A stretch of DNA of 11,382 nt, from assembly GCA_964608925.1 (NCBI GenBank), contig CAZSQD010000058.1, positions 1 to 11,382 on the forward strand, in the 5' to 3' direction. The notes beneath the pieces were generated by a model. That model made no database searches, was not told the DNA's origin, and saw only the letters and a program-made list of their open reading frames with translations. A program made the position numbers and the translations under genes. Positions within the stretch are counted from its first letter, which is position 1; each line of letters starts with the position of its first letter. Origin of the DNA: GCA-2733415 sp964608925 (GTDB taxonomy: Bacteria; Bacteroidota; Bacteroidia; Flavobacteriales; Flavobacteriaceae). This document shows, in pieces, positions 4,786-11,382 of the stretch.

Positions 4786-5157
4786 TTATTCTTCTTCATT
4801 GGTATATTCACCAATATCTCTTCTATCTTTTTTGGTAGGGCGTCCAGCTCCTTTTTTACGGTAATAATCTTTAGCATGCTTTAAAAATTCTAAATGCTCA
4901 AAAGCAGATGCGGGAGTAGTATCTTTTCTATACATATCAACCAATTTTGCACCCACTCGGTTTGGAGGAGTATCTAAAACCGTAAATGTATAATTAATTT
5001 GATTTTTACGTACGGTTATTTTATCGGTAGGATAAACATCTCTTGAAGGTTTTACCTGTATATCCTTAATACGTATTTGCCCTTTTTTGCATGCTTGGGT
5101 AGCTAAACTACGCGTTTTAAATACACGTATGCACCATAAATATTTGTCAATCCTCAT
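4786..5157 (-). CDS. S4-domain RNA-binding protein, Hsp15-like
   Basis: A 123-residue basic protein starting 'MRIDKYLWCIRVFKTRSLAT', the beginning of an S4 RNA-binding domain (about residues 1-60, continuing 'ACKKGQIRIKD...VKPSRDVYPTDKITV'). It ends in a Lys/Arg-rich tail ('KKGAGRPTKKDRRDI') with an acidic tip. This layout matches E. coli Hsp15 (HslR), which binds free 50S subunits carrying nascent chains and helps recycle stalled ribosomes; the function here is inferred from that similarity. The start is the ATG at 5157. It is divergent from the FKBP lipoprotein gene, and 39 bp upstream of the phosphoribosyltransferase gene in the same direction. Confidence 0.9.
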   Translation of the reverse strand: MRIDKYLWCIRVFKTRSLATQACKKGQIRIKDIQVKPSRDVYPTDKITVRKNQINYTFTVLDTPPNRVGAKLVDMYRKDTTPASAFEHLEFLKHAKDYYRKKGAGRPTKKDRRDIGEYTNEEE

Positions 5158-5188
5158 TTTTAATGTAAAATCAATGTTAAAATAAAAT

Positions 5189-5196
5189 CAAAAATA
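5189..5196 (-). promoter_or_regulatory. -7 box for the S4-domain gene
   Basis: The minus strand reads TATTTTTG, a TAnnTTTG match, 31 bp before the ATG. At -33 there is only TTTTTC, not TTG. Confidence 0.4.
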
Positions 5197-5207
5197 AGAT
5201 AAAATTG

Positions 5208-5215
5208 TATCTTGC
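5208..5215 (+). promoter_or_regulatory. -7-like box for the FKBP lipoprotein gene
   Basis: TGTATCTTGCAC at 5206-5217 is one T short of the very common flavobacterial TATCTTTGCA form of the -7 region. It lies 18 bp before the ATG at 5233 and faces the S4-gene box, so this is a compact divergent promoter region. The TTG within it (5212) should not be taken as a start codon. Confidence 0.4.
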
Positions 5216-5232
5216 ACGAAAAATTAGAGATA

Positions 5233-6261
5233 ATGAAACAAAATATTTTAAAATTTATAATAATTGCAGTTGTTTTTATAGGACTTTTTTCTTGTAAAAA
5301 AGATGATGAAAGCGCTACTGAAGCTTATGTTGTGCCATTAGCAGAACAGGCTCCAATTGATAATGATAAGTTAGTAGCATTTTTAACAACTCATTATTAT
5401 AATGAAGAAGAATTTGATAATGTTGCATCTTTTTCTGCAGGTACATTTAATTATGATATTGAATTTTCAGAAACAGCAGTTATTAATGGTATTGATATAG
5501 ATGGAGATGGGATAAATGAAGTTGATTTTTCTCCTGCATATAATAGAACGGCATTAATTAACTTGGTAGAAACTAAAGTAATTACAGTTTCGGGTGTTGA
5601 TCATAACTTATATATTTTAAAAGAAAGAGATAACGATGCATTGCCAACGCCTAAATTTTGTGATTCTACATTTATGGTTTATAAGGGAATGAATTTAGAG
5701 TTAACCCAGTTTGATGGACAAGTTAATCCAATTTGGTTAGATTTATCACAAACTGTAAAAGGATTTTCTGAGTCGGCTTCGGAACTAAATACAGCAACAA
5801 GTTTTACCTCAAACGGAGATGGTACTTATACGTATGACGAGTTTGGAATAGGAGCAGCATTTATCCCATCAGGTTTAGGTTATTATGCCGCACCACCAGC
5901 AAGTATTGGCTTTTATGCGCCATTAATTTTTACTTTTAAAATAATGGGATACATTGTAACGGATCATGACCATGATAATGTACCAACATACCTTGAAGAT
6001 TTAAATGGGGATCATATTTTGACAAATGACAATACTGATGGAGATACAATTTACAATTTTGGAGATACCGATGATGACGGTGATGGTGTGTTAACAAAAT
6101 ATGAAGATTTAGAACCAGATACTGATCCACTTGTTGATGCAGATGGTGATGGAGATCCTACAAATGACATTGGTGATGGAGATCCTACAAATGATGATTC
6201 TGATAATGATGGTGTGCCAAATTATTTAGATACAGATTCAACACAATCTAATCAAGATTAA
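5233..6261 (+). CDS. FKBP-type peptidyl-prolyl isomerase lipoprotein with acidic DxDxDG tail
   Basis: A 342-residue predicted lipoprotein. The signal sequence MKQNILKFIIIAVVFIGLFS precedes lipidated Cys21, followed by KKDDE, a lysine/acidic stretch like the Bacteroidota surface-export signal for lipoproteins. Residues about 145-240 read as an FKBP domain: 'VYKGMNLELTQFDG', then 'WLDLSQTVKGFSE', then 'FIPSGLGYYAAP...APLIFTFKI', the family's equivalents of V-x-Y-G, V-I-x-G-W and I-P-x-x-x-x-Y-G...L-x-F-x-V-x-L. Residues 244-335 are rich in DxDxDG loops ('DTDDDGDGV', 'DADGDGDPTND', 'DSDNDGVPNYLD') like thrombospondin type-3 calcium repeats, including a perfect 24-bp match repeated with a 27-bp period. 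It probably assists folding of outer-membrane or secreted proteins. I reject the TTG at 5212 because it lies in the promoter. Similar lipoproteins occur next to gliding genes in the phylum; none are adjacent here. Confidence 0.85.
   Translation: MKQNILKFIIIAVVFIGLFSCKKDDESATEAYVVPLAEQAPIDNDKLVAFLTTHYYNEEEFDNVASFSAGTFNYDIEFSETAVINGIDIDGDGINEVDFSPAYNRTALINLVETKVITVSGVDHNLYILKERDNDALPTPKFCDSTFMVYKGMNLELTQFDGQVNPIWLDLSQTVKGFSESASELNTATSFTSNGDGTYTYDEFGIGAAFIPSGLGYYAAPPASIGFYAPLIFTFKIMGYIVTDHDHDNVPTYLEDLNGDHILTNDNTDGDTIYNFGDTDDDGDGVLTKYEDLEPDTDPLVDADGDGDPTNDIGDGDPTNDDSDNDGVPNYLDTDSTQSNQD
6144..6197 (+). repeat. 27-bp in-frame tandem duplication in the FKBP lipoprotein tail
   Basis: Two 27-bp units, identical over their first 24 bases (beginning TGGTGATGGAGATCCTACAA), encode a doubled GDGDPTND-type calcium-loop segment. 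Near-identity at synonymous sites implies recent expansion. Confidence 0.85.
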
Positions 6262-6278
6262 TTTGATTTCATATCAAC

Positions 6279-6316
6279 TTTAAAAAGCCTGTAAATAAAT
6301 TTACAGGCTTTTTAAA
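6279..6316. terminator. Bidirectional terminator between the FKBP lipoprotein and msrB genes
   Basis: A perfect 17-bp inverted repeat (TTTAAAAAGCCTGTAAA at 6279-6295 and its complement at 6300-6316) with a 4-nt TAAA loop. The stem has G+C pairs in the middle and A/T runs at its ends, so each strand ends in T-rich sequence. It sits between two convergent genes and can serve both. Confidence 0.9.
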
Positions 6317-6331
6317 TTGGTATTAGGTAGC

Positions 6332-6808
6332 TTATTTTTTTTCAAAATTTAATGAAGCAGAATTAATACAATAACGTTTACCTGTAGTTTCTTGCGGGCC
6401 ATCATCAAAAATATGTCCTAAATGGCCACCACAATTGCTACACGTAATTTCAGTACGAAGCATTCCGTGAGTAGTATCTTTAGTATAGGTAACTTTACCT
6501 TTAATGGCATCATCAAAAGAAGGCCACCCACAATGTGATTCAAATTTAGTAGCACTTTTAAATAAAGGTTCATTACAGCCTTTACAGTGGTATATTCCAT
6601 TTTTTGAATGAATGTTATAGATTCCAGTATTTGGACGTTCGGTGCCTTTTTCTCTTAAAATATGGAAATCTTTTTCTGAAAGTTGCTTTTTCCAATCTTG
6701 TTCTGTTTTCGGTATCATTTTTGAATTTGTATTAGTAGTGTTTTGAGCATTTACTTGATAATTAATTGCATACACTATAAATATAGTAAATAAAATATTT
6801 TTTTTCAT
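6332..6808 (-). CDS. msrB: Peptide-methionine (R)-S-oxide reductase MsrB, exported form
   Basis: This enzyme reduces the R-epimer of methionine sulfoxide in proteins. The 158-residue product has an N-terminal signal sequence (MKKNILFTIFIVYAINYQVNAQ, probable cleavage after Ala21), then the MsrB domain from about residue 36. Zinc ligands are two CxxC pairs, Cys75/Cys78 and Cys123/Cys126. Cys93 in 'HCGWPSF' is at the resolving position and Cys147 in 'RYCINSASL' is the catalytic cysteine; both are present. 'REKGTERPNTGIY' is the conserved entry segment. The signal peptide predicts a periplasmic enzyme repairing oxidised envelope proteins. An internal ATG at residue 31 could in principle give a cytoplasmic form, but the signal sequence is too good to be chance. 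Its 3' end shares a terminator with the FKBP gene. Confidence 0.96.
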   Translation of the reverse strand: MKKNILFTIFIVYAINYQVNAQNTTNTNSKMIPKTEQDWKKQLSEKDFHILREKGTERPNTGIYNIHSKNGIYHCKGCNEPLFKSATKFESHCGWPSFDDAIKGKVTYTKDTTHGMLRTEITCSNCGGHLGHIFDDGPQETTGKRYCINSASLNFEKK

Positions 6809-6840
6809 AGCTTATTTTTTTTAAGAATTTAATAGGTCGA

Positions 6841-6848
6841 TAAATTTG
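6841..6848 (+). promoter_or_regulatory. Possible -7 box for the M48 protease gene
   Basis: TAAATTTG is an exact TAnnTTTG match on the plus strand, 87 bp before the M48 start, in the divergent gap with msrB. No TTG is present at the -33 position, so the call is weak. Confidence 0.3.
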
Positions 6849-6935
6849 AGTCTACCTATCAGAAAAATAGATTAAATACTAAAAAATAGTAAATAATTGA
6901 TTAATTTTATATCGTAAATAACTTAAAATATAAAA

Positions 6936-7778
6936 ATGAACTATAAAAAAATAATAACAGTACTAATTATAGTACTTACAGTAAGTGCTTGTAAAACTAA
7001 TCCGTTTACAGGTAAAAAAATGATGAATATGTATAGTAATGCACAATTATTTCCAATGGCATTTCAGCAATACAATCAATTTTTAGGAGATAATAAAATC
7101 ATTACAGGAACTCAAGATGCAGAAATGATTACTCGTGTTGGTGAACGTATAAAAATAGCAGCTACTCGTTGGTTAAACGCAAATGGACATGAAGGGTATT
7201 TAGCAGATTATAAATGGGAGTATAATTTAGTAGATGATAAAACCGTAAACGCTTGGTGTATGCCAGGGGGAAAGATTGTATTTTATACAGGTATTTTACC
7301 TATTGCCGCTAATGAAACCGCTATAGCAGCTATTATGGGGCATGAGGTTGCACATGCTTTAGCAGATCATGGAGGACAACGCATGACGGCAGGGACATTA
7401 CAACAAGTAGGAGCAGTAGGAGTTATGGTTGCTACAGGAAATAAAACCCCACAAGAACAACAATTATGGATGCAAGCATACGGTATGGGAAGTCAAGTAG
7501 GAGGTATGTTACCGTTTAGTAGAGGTCACGAAACAGAAGCTGATAAAATTGGCTTAATTTTAATGGCAATTGCTGGTTATAACCCAGATGAAGCTCCAAA
7601 ATTATGGGAACGTATGAAAGCAAATAGTGGCGGTAAAGCACCACCAGAAATTTTAAGTACACACCCATCAAGTGATAGTAGGATTGCTAACTTAAAACAA
7701 TTAGGACCTTTTGCTAAAGCAGAAGCTAAAAAATTTGGAATTAGTACCTTTAGACCAATTGGTAGAAAATTGCAATAA
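6936..7778 (+). CDS. M48-family metalloprotease lipoprotein
   Basis: A 280-residue zinc protease of peptidase family M48, resembling the LoiP/BepA-type periplasmic proteases. The signal sequence ends 'LTVSA' before lipidated Cys19, followed by 'KTNPFTGKK'. The catalytic helix carries HEVAH at residues 136-140 (two zinc His, catalytic Glu). The third zinc ligand is Glu199 in the ExxAD motif 'GHETEADKIG'. The substrate-site segment 'VNAWCMPGGKIVFYTG' (104-119) and the C-terminal 'STHPSSDSRI' are both family marks. All catalytic residues are present. It should act at the periplasmic face of a membrane on misfolded or misassembled envelope proteins; the actual substrate is unknown. The start is the first ATG, after AATATAAAA. 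A strong hairpin terminator follows 24 bp after the stop codon. Confidence 0.93.
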   Translation: MNYKKIITVLIIVLTVSACKTNPFTGKKMMNMYSNAQLFPMAFQQYNQFLGDNKIITGTQDAEMITRVGERIKIAATRWLNANGHEGYLADYKWEYNLVDDKTVNAWCMPGGKIVFYTGILPIAANETAIAAIMGHEVAHALADHGGQRMTAGTLQQVGAVGVMVATGNKTPQEQQLWMQAYGMGSQVGGMLPFSRGHETEADKIGLILMAIAGYNPDEAPKLWERMKANSGGKAPPEILSTHPSSDSRIANLKQLGPFAKAEAKKFGISTFRPIGRKLQ

Positions 7779-7802
7779 ATTCAAAATAATAATGTATTTT
7801 CG

Positions 7803-7834
7803 AAGCTGCTCAACTTATGTTGAGCAGCTTTTTT
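7803..7834 (+). terminator. Intrinsic terminator after the M48 protease gene
   Basis: AAGCTGCTCAAC (7803-7814) and GTTGAGCAGCTT (7819-7830) form a perfect 12-bp stem with a TTAT loop, followed by T-run to 7834. It lies only 21 bp before the ATG of the transporter gene. Confidence 0.92.
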
Positions 7835-7855
7835 CATATAATAAAACATTAATAA

Positions 7856-9148
7856 ATGAAATTTACAAAAGGAGATAAAAAAATACTCAATGCATGGGCG
7901 TTTTATGACTGGGCAAATTCAGTATATAGTTTAACAATTGTTTCTGCGGTATTTCCATTGTTTATTGGAGCGTATTTAGAGCAGTTGAATATTCAGAAAT
8001 TAGTGGTTTTTGGAAGCCAAATAACCCATACGGTATTAATTACGTATGTTACTGCGTTTGGTTTTTTGGTAGTCGCTATTTTTTCACCTATTTTATCGGG
8101 TATTGCCGATTATAAAGGAAATAAAAAGGCATTTATGCGTTTTTTCTGTTATTTAGGAGCATTCAGTTGTATGTTGTTGTATTTCTTTTCCGTGGAGCAT
8201 ATTTATTTAAGTTTGTTAATTTATGTATTGGCGCTCATTGGTTTTTGGGGGAGTTTGGTTTTTTACAATTCTTACTTGCCAGATATTGCATATAAAGAAC
8301 AGCAAGACGCTATTAGTGCAAAAGGGTTTTCAATGGGATATATTGGGAGTGTATTACTATTAGTCATTAATTTAGTAATGATATTATCTTCCCCTGATGA
8401 AAATAAACTACAAATGATGCGTTATTCCTTTATATTAGTAGGTGTTTGGTGGTTTAGTTTTAGCCATTATACCTATAAATATTTACCAAATTTCACGAAT
8501 GATAAAAAAGTAACAAAGGATATTGTTTTTAGTGGGTTTAATGAATTGAAACTAGTATGGAAAGAGTTGAAAAATCAACTACAGCTAAAACGATATTTGG
8601 GTGCTTTTTTTGTGTATAGTATGGCGGTACAAACTGTAATGCTTGTTGCTGCATTTTTTGGAGAAAATGAAATTGCTTGGGAAAATAACGGCATTGATAA
8701 AACAATGGGGTTAATAATTAGTATTTTAATCATACAATTAATAGCCATTTTAGGCGCTTTTTTAACGGCAAAGTTATCTGCTAAAATAGGAAATATAAAA
8801 GCCTTAATTCTTATTAATTTTATTTGGGCAGCCATTTGTATATTCGCTTATTTTGTAACTACACCTAATGATTTTTTCATTACAGCAGCAGCGGTTGGTT
8901 TGGTAATGGGAGGTGTACAATCCTTATCACGATCAACTTATGCTAAATTATTACCGCAAACAGAAGACACCACATCATACTTTAGTTTTTATGATGTAGC
9001 CGAAAAAATAGGCATTGTAATTGGTATGGGTATTTTTGCTTCGGTAGAAGTAATAACGGGGTCAATGCGTAGTGCAATTTTATTTTTAGTGGTATTTTTT
9101 ATAATTGGGTTGATACTTCTTTCCCGAGTTCCTAAAAAAATTGAATAA
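7856..9148 (+). CDS. MFS transporter, UMF1 (Atg22-like) family
   Basis: A 430-residue, highly hydrophobic protein with about twelve membrane-spanning segments. It matches the prokaryotic UMF1 branch of the major facilitator superfamily related to yeast vacuolar Atg22: 'WAFYDWANSVYSL' at residues 14-26, 'SGIADYKGNKK' after the second segment, 'FYNSYLPDIA', 'AKGFSMGYIGS', 'GGVQSLSRSTYAKLLP' and 'SFYDVAEKIG' are characteristic. The yeast relative releases amino acids from the vacuole, but the substrate of bacterial members is not established, so none is assigned. A strong terminator ends 21 bp before the ATG, leaving little room for a promoter. TTG at 7770-7772 with TATTTTCG at 7795-7802 (22-bp spacer, one mismatch) is the best candidate and precedes the hairpin. 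The lipoprotein gene behind it has its own -7 box. Confidence 0.92.
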   Translation: MKFTKGDKKILNAWAFYDWANSVYSLTIVSAVFPLFIGAYLEQLNIQKLVVFGSQITHTVLITYVTAFGFLVVAIFSPILSGIADYKGNKKAFMRFFCYLGAFSCMLLYFFSVEHIYLSLLIYVLALIGFWGSLVFYNSYLPDIAYKEQQDAISAKGFSMGYIGSVLLLVINLVMILSSPDENKLQMMRYSFILVGVWWFSFSHYTYKYLPNFTNDKKVTKDIVFSGFNELKLVWKELKNQLQLKRYLGAFFVYSMAVQTVMLVAAFFGENEIAWENNGIDKTMGLIISILIIQLIAILGAFLTAKLSAKIGNIKALILINFIWAAICIFAYFVTTPNDFFITAAAVGLVMGGVQSLSRSTYAKLLPQTEDTTSYFSFYDVAEKIGIVIGMGIFASVEVITGSMRSAILFLVVFFIIGLILLSRVPKKIE

Positions 9149-9155
9149 TTTTCGT

Positions 9156-9163
9156 TATGTTTG
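9156..9163 (+). promoter_or_regulatory. -7 box for the lipoprotein pair
   Basis: TATGTTTG is an exact TAnnTTTG, 27 bp before the ATG at 9191. No TTG lies at the usual -33 distance. The TTG at 9161 that could extend the reading frame is part of this box and was rejected as a start. Confidence 0.5.
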
Positions 9164-9190
9164 TGGCATCATCAAAAATATATAATAATT

Positions 9191-9913
9191 ATGAAGATTA
9201 AATTAACACTTTTTGCAGTATTCTTTGCAGTTTTAACCTTTACTTCTTGTGAAGATAATCCTTTGGAAGGTTCTTTTATAGATGAAACAGGTGTAGGAAC
9301 AGCAAGTGGAGGTTTATCAGGAGGTACAGGTACTTCAACAGGAGATTATTGGCCGAGAGCAATTGGGAATACTTGGACATATGACCTTAGTTCTGGAGGG
9401 CAAGAAACTCAAGAAATGACAGCAACGTTAAATGAAGGTGGTAAAACATATTATACTACGCCAGTAAGTTTAGGAACAACTTCAGGGGTATTTGGTGTAG
9501 CAAAACAAGCAGCAAGTTATTTTGTACGTACAACCGTACTAGTTAGTGCTGGTGGATATGATACTACAACAGCTCAACCACTAAAAGTGAAACAACTTCA
9601 AGATGATGCTTCAGTTGGTGTCACTTGGGAAAATCCAATGTCAGTTACCTATACTTATACACCAACAGCAGGAGGAACGGCAATACCAAATGTTGTTTTA
9701 AATTTAAATTATAAATATACAATGGTAGAAAGAGATATGACAAAAACGGTAAACGGTCAAGTCTATACAAATGTTTTGCATATTTCATTAGTATTAGAAA
9801 CAACAGGGCAACCAAATATTTTAGGAAATTACTATTACGCGAAAGATGTAGGTATAATTGAATATAATGTAGGTACTGATAGTCGTACACTTAATTCTTA
9901 CACTTTAAACTAA
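9191..9913 (+). CDS. Hypothetical lipoprotein
   Basis: A 240-residue predicted lipoprotein. The signal sequence MKIKLTLFAVFFAVLTFTS precedes lipidated Cys20 and the acidic EDN. A Gly/Ser/Thr-rich linker (about residues 36-54, 'TGVGTASGGLSGGTGTSTG') leads to a beta-rich body that starts 'DYWPRAIGNTWTYD' and ends with 'YYYAKDVGIIEYN'. Comparable 'WP-x-x-x-G-N-x-W-x-Y' and 'A-x-x-V-G-x-(I/V)' phrases occur in many uncharacterised Bacteroidota lipoproteins, where they frame one beta-strand domain; I know no function for them. It is probably on the outer membrane. The next gene starts 7 bp after its stop, so the two lipoproteins are almost certainly cotranscribed and may work together. Confidence 0.75.
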   Translation: MKIKLTLFAVFFAVLTFTSCEDNPLEGSFIDETGVGTASGGLSGGTGTSTGDYWPRAIGNTWTYDLSSGGQETQEMTATLNEGGKTYYTTPVSLGTTSGVFGVAKQAASYFVRTTVLVSAGGYDTTTAQPLKVKQLQDDASVGVTWENPMSVTYTYTPTAGGTAIPNVVLNLNYKYTMVERDMTKTVNGQVYTNVLHISLVLETTGQPNILGNYYYAKDVGIIEYNVGTDSRTLNSYTLN

Positions 9914-9920
9914 AAATATT

Positions 9921-11312
9921 ATGAAAACAATACAAAATATATCAAAGCTTTTTTTAGCATCATTAGTATTTATAGCTTGTTCTACTGAAGATCCGGGAGA
10001 ATTAGATGCATCATTACACAATCCAGATCCAGAAACGCCAGCAGTAAATGCAGGTGTATTAACTTCAGATGTTGATGGAAACCCATTTACAGCAGATTTT
10101 ACTACCGCAGTTTCAAATAATGGTGTAATTATATTAGAAGGTAAAACAGGAACAACAACTGTTGCTTTGCGTTTTCCTGATAACATTGTGCCAAATGGTA
10201 CAGGAAACCCTTATGTTTTAGCGGCAAACTCAACTGCATATTCAGGTAATTACAATACCGCTATCAATGTAACATCAACTTCATCAACTGAAGCAAAATT
10301 ACAAGTAGATTTTGATAATGAAATTACAGGAACAAATGAAACGTTCTATTCTGATAATGAAGTATTTTCAATTCAAGGTGGTATAACCAATTTAAAAGGA
10401 ATTGTAGGTGCTGACGGTGAATCAGTAAACATTTTATTACAAACAGATCAAGCAGGAGCACATACTTTTGGACCAATTACCGCAACACCAACTTTAATAA
10501 ATACCATAAACTATAGAGAACCTGGAGCAGGTGCACCAACTTGGAATGCCGATACTGTGGTTGCTAACGGAGCAATTTCCTTAGATATTGACACTGCAAA
10601 CAAATTAGTATCAGGTACATTTAACTTTGATGGTATACGTATTAATACTATTGGTAACGCACCAAATTATGGTACGGCAGATGCTGACGGTGATGGTGTA
10701 GTAGATTTAAAAGAAAATGAATTGGGTACAGATGTAGATAATGCGAATGATCCAATACAAATAGCAGGATATACAGGTTATGTTGCAACAAATGCAATTT
10801 GGATGGCTGCCGATGGTGATAATGATGGTATTACAAACGCAGATGAATTAGCGGCAACACCACCAACAGATCCTTATGAAGGTAATGTGGATACAGATGG
10901 TGATGGCGTAAGTGACTTACAAGAAAATGTACAAGGTAGTGATGTTGCAGACCCATGTAGTCCTACTCAAAATGAATTTTATACCGCTTATGATGCTGCA
11001 AACACCACTTGGATGGCTGCAGATTGTGACGGTGATGGTATCAATAATGGAGCTGAGTTAGCAGCAACACCTGCTACCAATCCTTATTTTGTTGAAATGA
11101 ATATGAAAGCCTTTACAAACGGTACTTTTTCTAAAGTAACTTATGATGATGGTCTTAATATGCCTGTTTTATGGGGGTTAAATATTATTGCTCATGATAC
11201 AGCAGCAAAAACCATTTCAGGTACATTTAGTTATGTTTCTAAATCAATAGGAGAAACACCAGTGCGTGCCTATGTAATTACAGGAGGAGCTTTTAATGTT
11301 ACGTATGAGTAA
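9921..11312 (+). CDS. Hypothetical lipoprotein with tandem 70-residue DxDGDG repeats
   Basis: A 463-residue predicted lipoprotein with lipidated Cys20 ('SLVFIAC', then STED). Residues about 46-245 are a Thr/Asn/Gly-rich beta domain opening 'SDVDGNPFTADFTTAV' and including 'GTFNFDGIRI'. Residues 254-323 and 324-393 are two gapless copies of a 70-residue unit, each with two DxDxDG-type loops ('DGDGV-DL-EN--G-DV' and 'WMAAD-D-DGI-N--ELAAT') like thrombospondin type-3 calcium repeats. Residues 394-463 form a second beta segment whose 'TAAKTISGTFSYV' resembles 'TANKLVSGTFNF' at 225-236, as if the repeats split or join two related beta modules. The layout recalls flavobacterial DUF6252-like lipoproteins, but I am not certain. 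Only the second unit has cysteines (346 and 369), a possible disulfide. Likely a surface-exposed calcium-binding protein of unknown role. Confidence 0.8.
   Translation: MKTIQNISKLFLASLVFIACSTEDPGELDASLHNPDPETPAVNAGVLTSDVDGNPFTADFTTAVSNNGVIILEGKTGTTTVALRFPDNIVPNGTGNPYVLAANSTAYSGNYNTAINVTSTSSTEAKLQVDFDNEITGTNETFYSDNEVFSIQGGITNLKGIVGADGESVNILLQTDQAGAHTFGPITATPTLINTINYREPGAGAPTWNADTVVANGAISLDIDTANKLVSGTFNFDGIRINTIGNAPNYGTADADGDGVVDLKENELGTDVDNANDPIQIAGYTGYVATNAIWMAADGDNDGITNADELAATPPTDPYEGNVDTDGDGVSDLQENVQGSDVADPCSPTQNEFYTAYDAANTTWMAADCDGDGINNGAELAATPATNPYFVEMNMKAFTNGTFSKVTYDDGLNMPVLWGLNIIAHDTAAKTISGTFSYVSKSIGETPVRAYVITGGAFNVTYE
10680..11099 (+). repeat. Two 210-bp in-frame tandem units in the second lipoprotein gene
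   Basis: 10680-10889 and 10890-11099 encode 70-residue units that align without gaps and agree at roughly half their positions, most strongly at 'WMAAD', 'DGI', 'ELAAT' and the DGDGV/DL/EN motifs. The divergence indicates an older duplication than the 27-bp one in the FKBP gene. Confidence 0.8.
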
Positions 11313-11382
11313 TATTTAAAATAGTAGATACTAATATTTTTAATTTCCCTATTTGCGGTAAGGGTTACTTTTAAGAAGTTAT
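11313..11382. other. Sequence after the last gene
   Basis: Seventy A+T-rich bases to the window edge. CCCT/AGGG arms at about 11347-11364 could make a short weak hairpin, but no T-run follows and I do not call a terminator. Confidence 0.3.

Noticed and set aside
8575..8835. Open frame of 86 codons on the minus strand within the transporter gene
   Set aside because: It is a hydrophobic mirror of the transporter's membrane segments, with no start context or family resemblance.
9905..10186. Minus-strand frame across the junction of the two lipoprotein genes
   Set aside because: It is antisense to two convincing lipoprotein genes and shows no motif.
1..11382. A defence, secretion or biosynthetic island
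   Set aside because: All larger genes belong to common chromosomal families or lipoproteins. No nuclease-helicase, toxin, transposase, polyketide or secretion-core genes are visible.

Overview
The window looks like a chromosomal segment from a member of the Flavobacteriaceae (phylum Bacteroidota). The DNA is strongly A+T-rich. Start codons are preceded by A-rich stretches with no Shine-Dalgarno pairing. Several genes carry the phylum's TAnnTTTG -7 promoter box. Many predicted proteins are outer-membrane-type lipoproteins, some with calcium-binding DxDxDG repeats, which is typical of the group. I see no phage, transposase, integrase, CRISPR or toxin gene; this is mostly ordinary chromosome with some unusual non-coding DNA.

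Left part (1-3122): the 5' end of uvrA (minus strand, cut by the window edge) is divergent from an ECF-type sigma factor gene. The sigma gene has a good promoter and a leader that can fold over its own start codon. Behind it lies a roughly 475-bp stretch with two diverged copies of a ~100-bp repeat flanking a 47-codon small ORF. It ends at a terminator that overlaps the 3' end of the minus-strand endonuclease III gene (nth). A Bcp-type thiol peroxidase gene follows, divergent from nth. UvrA, Nth, Bcp and the later MsrB are all DNA- or protein-damage functions, but they lie in separate transcription units.

Middle (3123-5157): a minus-strand tRNA cluster holds two identical tRNA-Lys(UUU) genes with a textbook promoter and terminator, then tRNA-Leu(GAG). 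Just upstream of tRNA-Leu are two 50-bp tandem units made of tRNA-Leu 5' fragments with an 18-bp REP-like palindrome sitting where the D-loop AATT should be. The same palindrome occurs at 1388-1405. Shikimate kinase (aroK) then converges, with a 9-bp overlap, on a phosphoribosyltransferase gene. That gene lies downstream of an Hsp15-like S4-domain gene on the same strand.

Right part (5158-11382): an FKBP-type prolyl isomerase lipoprotein with a calcium-binding-type acidic tail; a secreted methionine sulfoxide reductase B (msrB, minus strand, convergent, with a shared bidirectional terminator); an M48 metalloprotease lipoprotein; a UMF1-type MFS transporter; and two adjacent lipoproteins of unknown function, probably an operon. 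The second of these carries a gapless tandem 70-residue repeat. FKBP isomerase, MsrB and the M48 protease could all serve envelope protein quality control, although they are transcribed separately.

Three genes (nth, the FKBP lipoprotein and the lipoprotein at 9191) have an apparent upstream TTG start that falls in a promoter -7 box or its close variant. I moved their starts to the downstream ATG.
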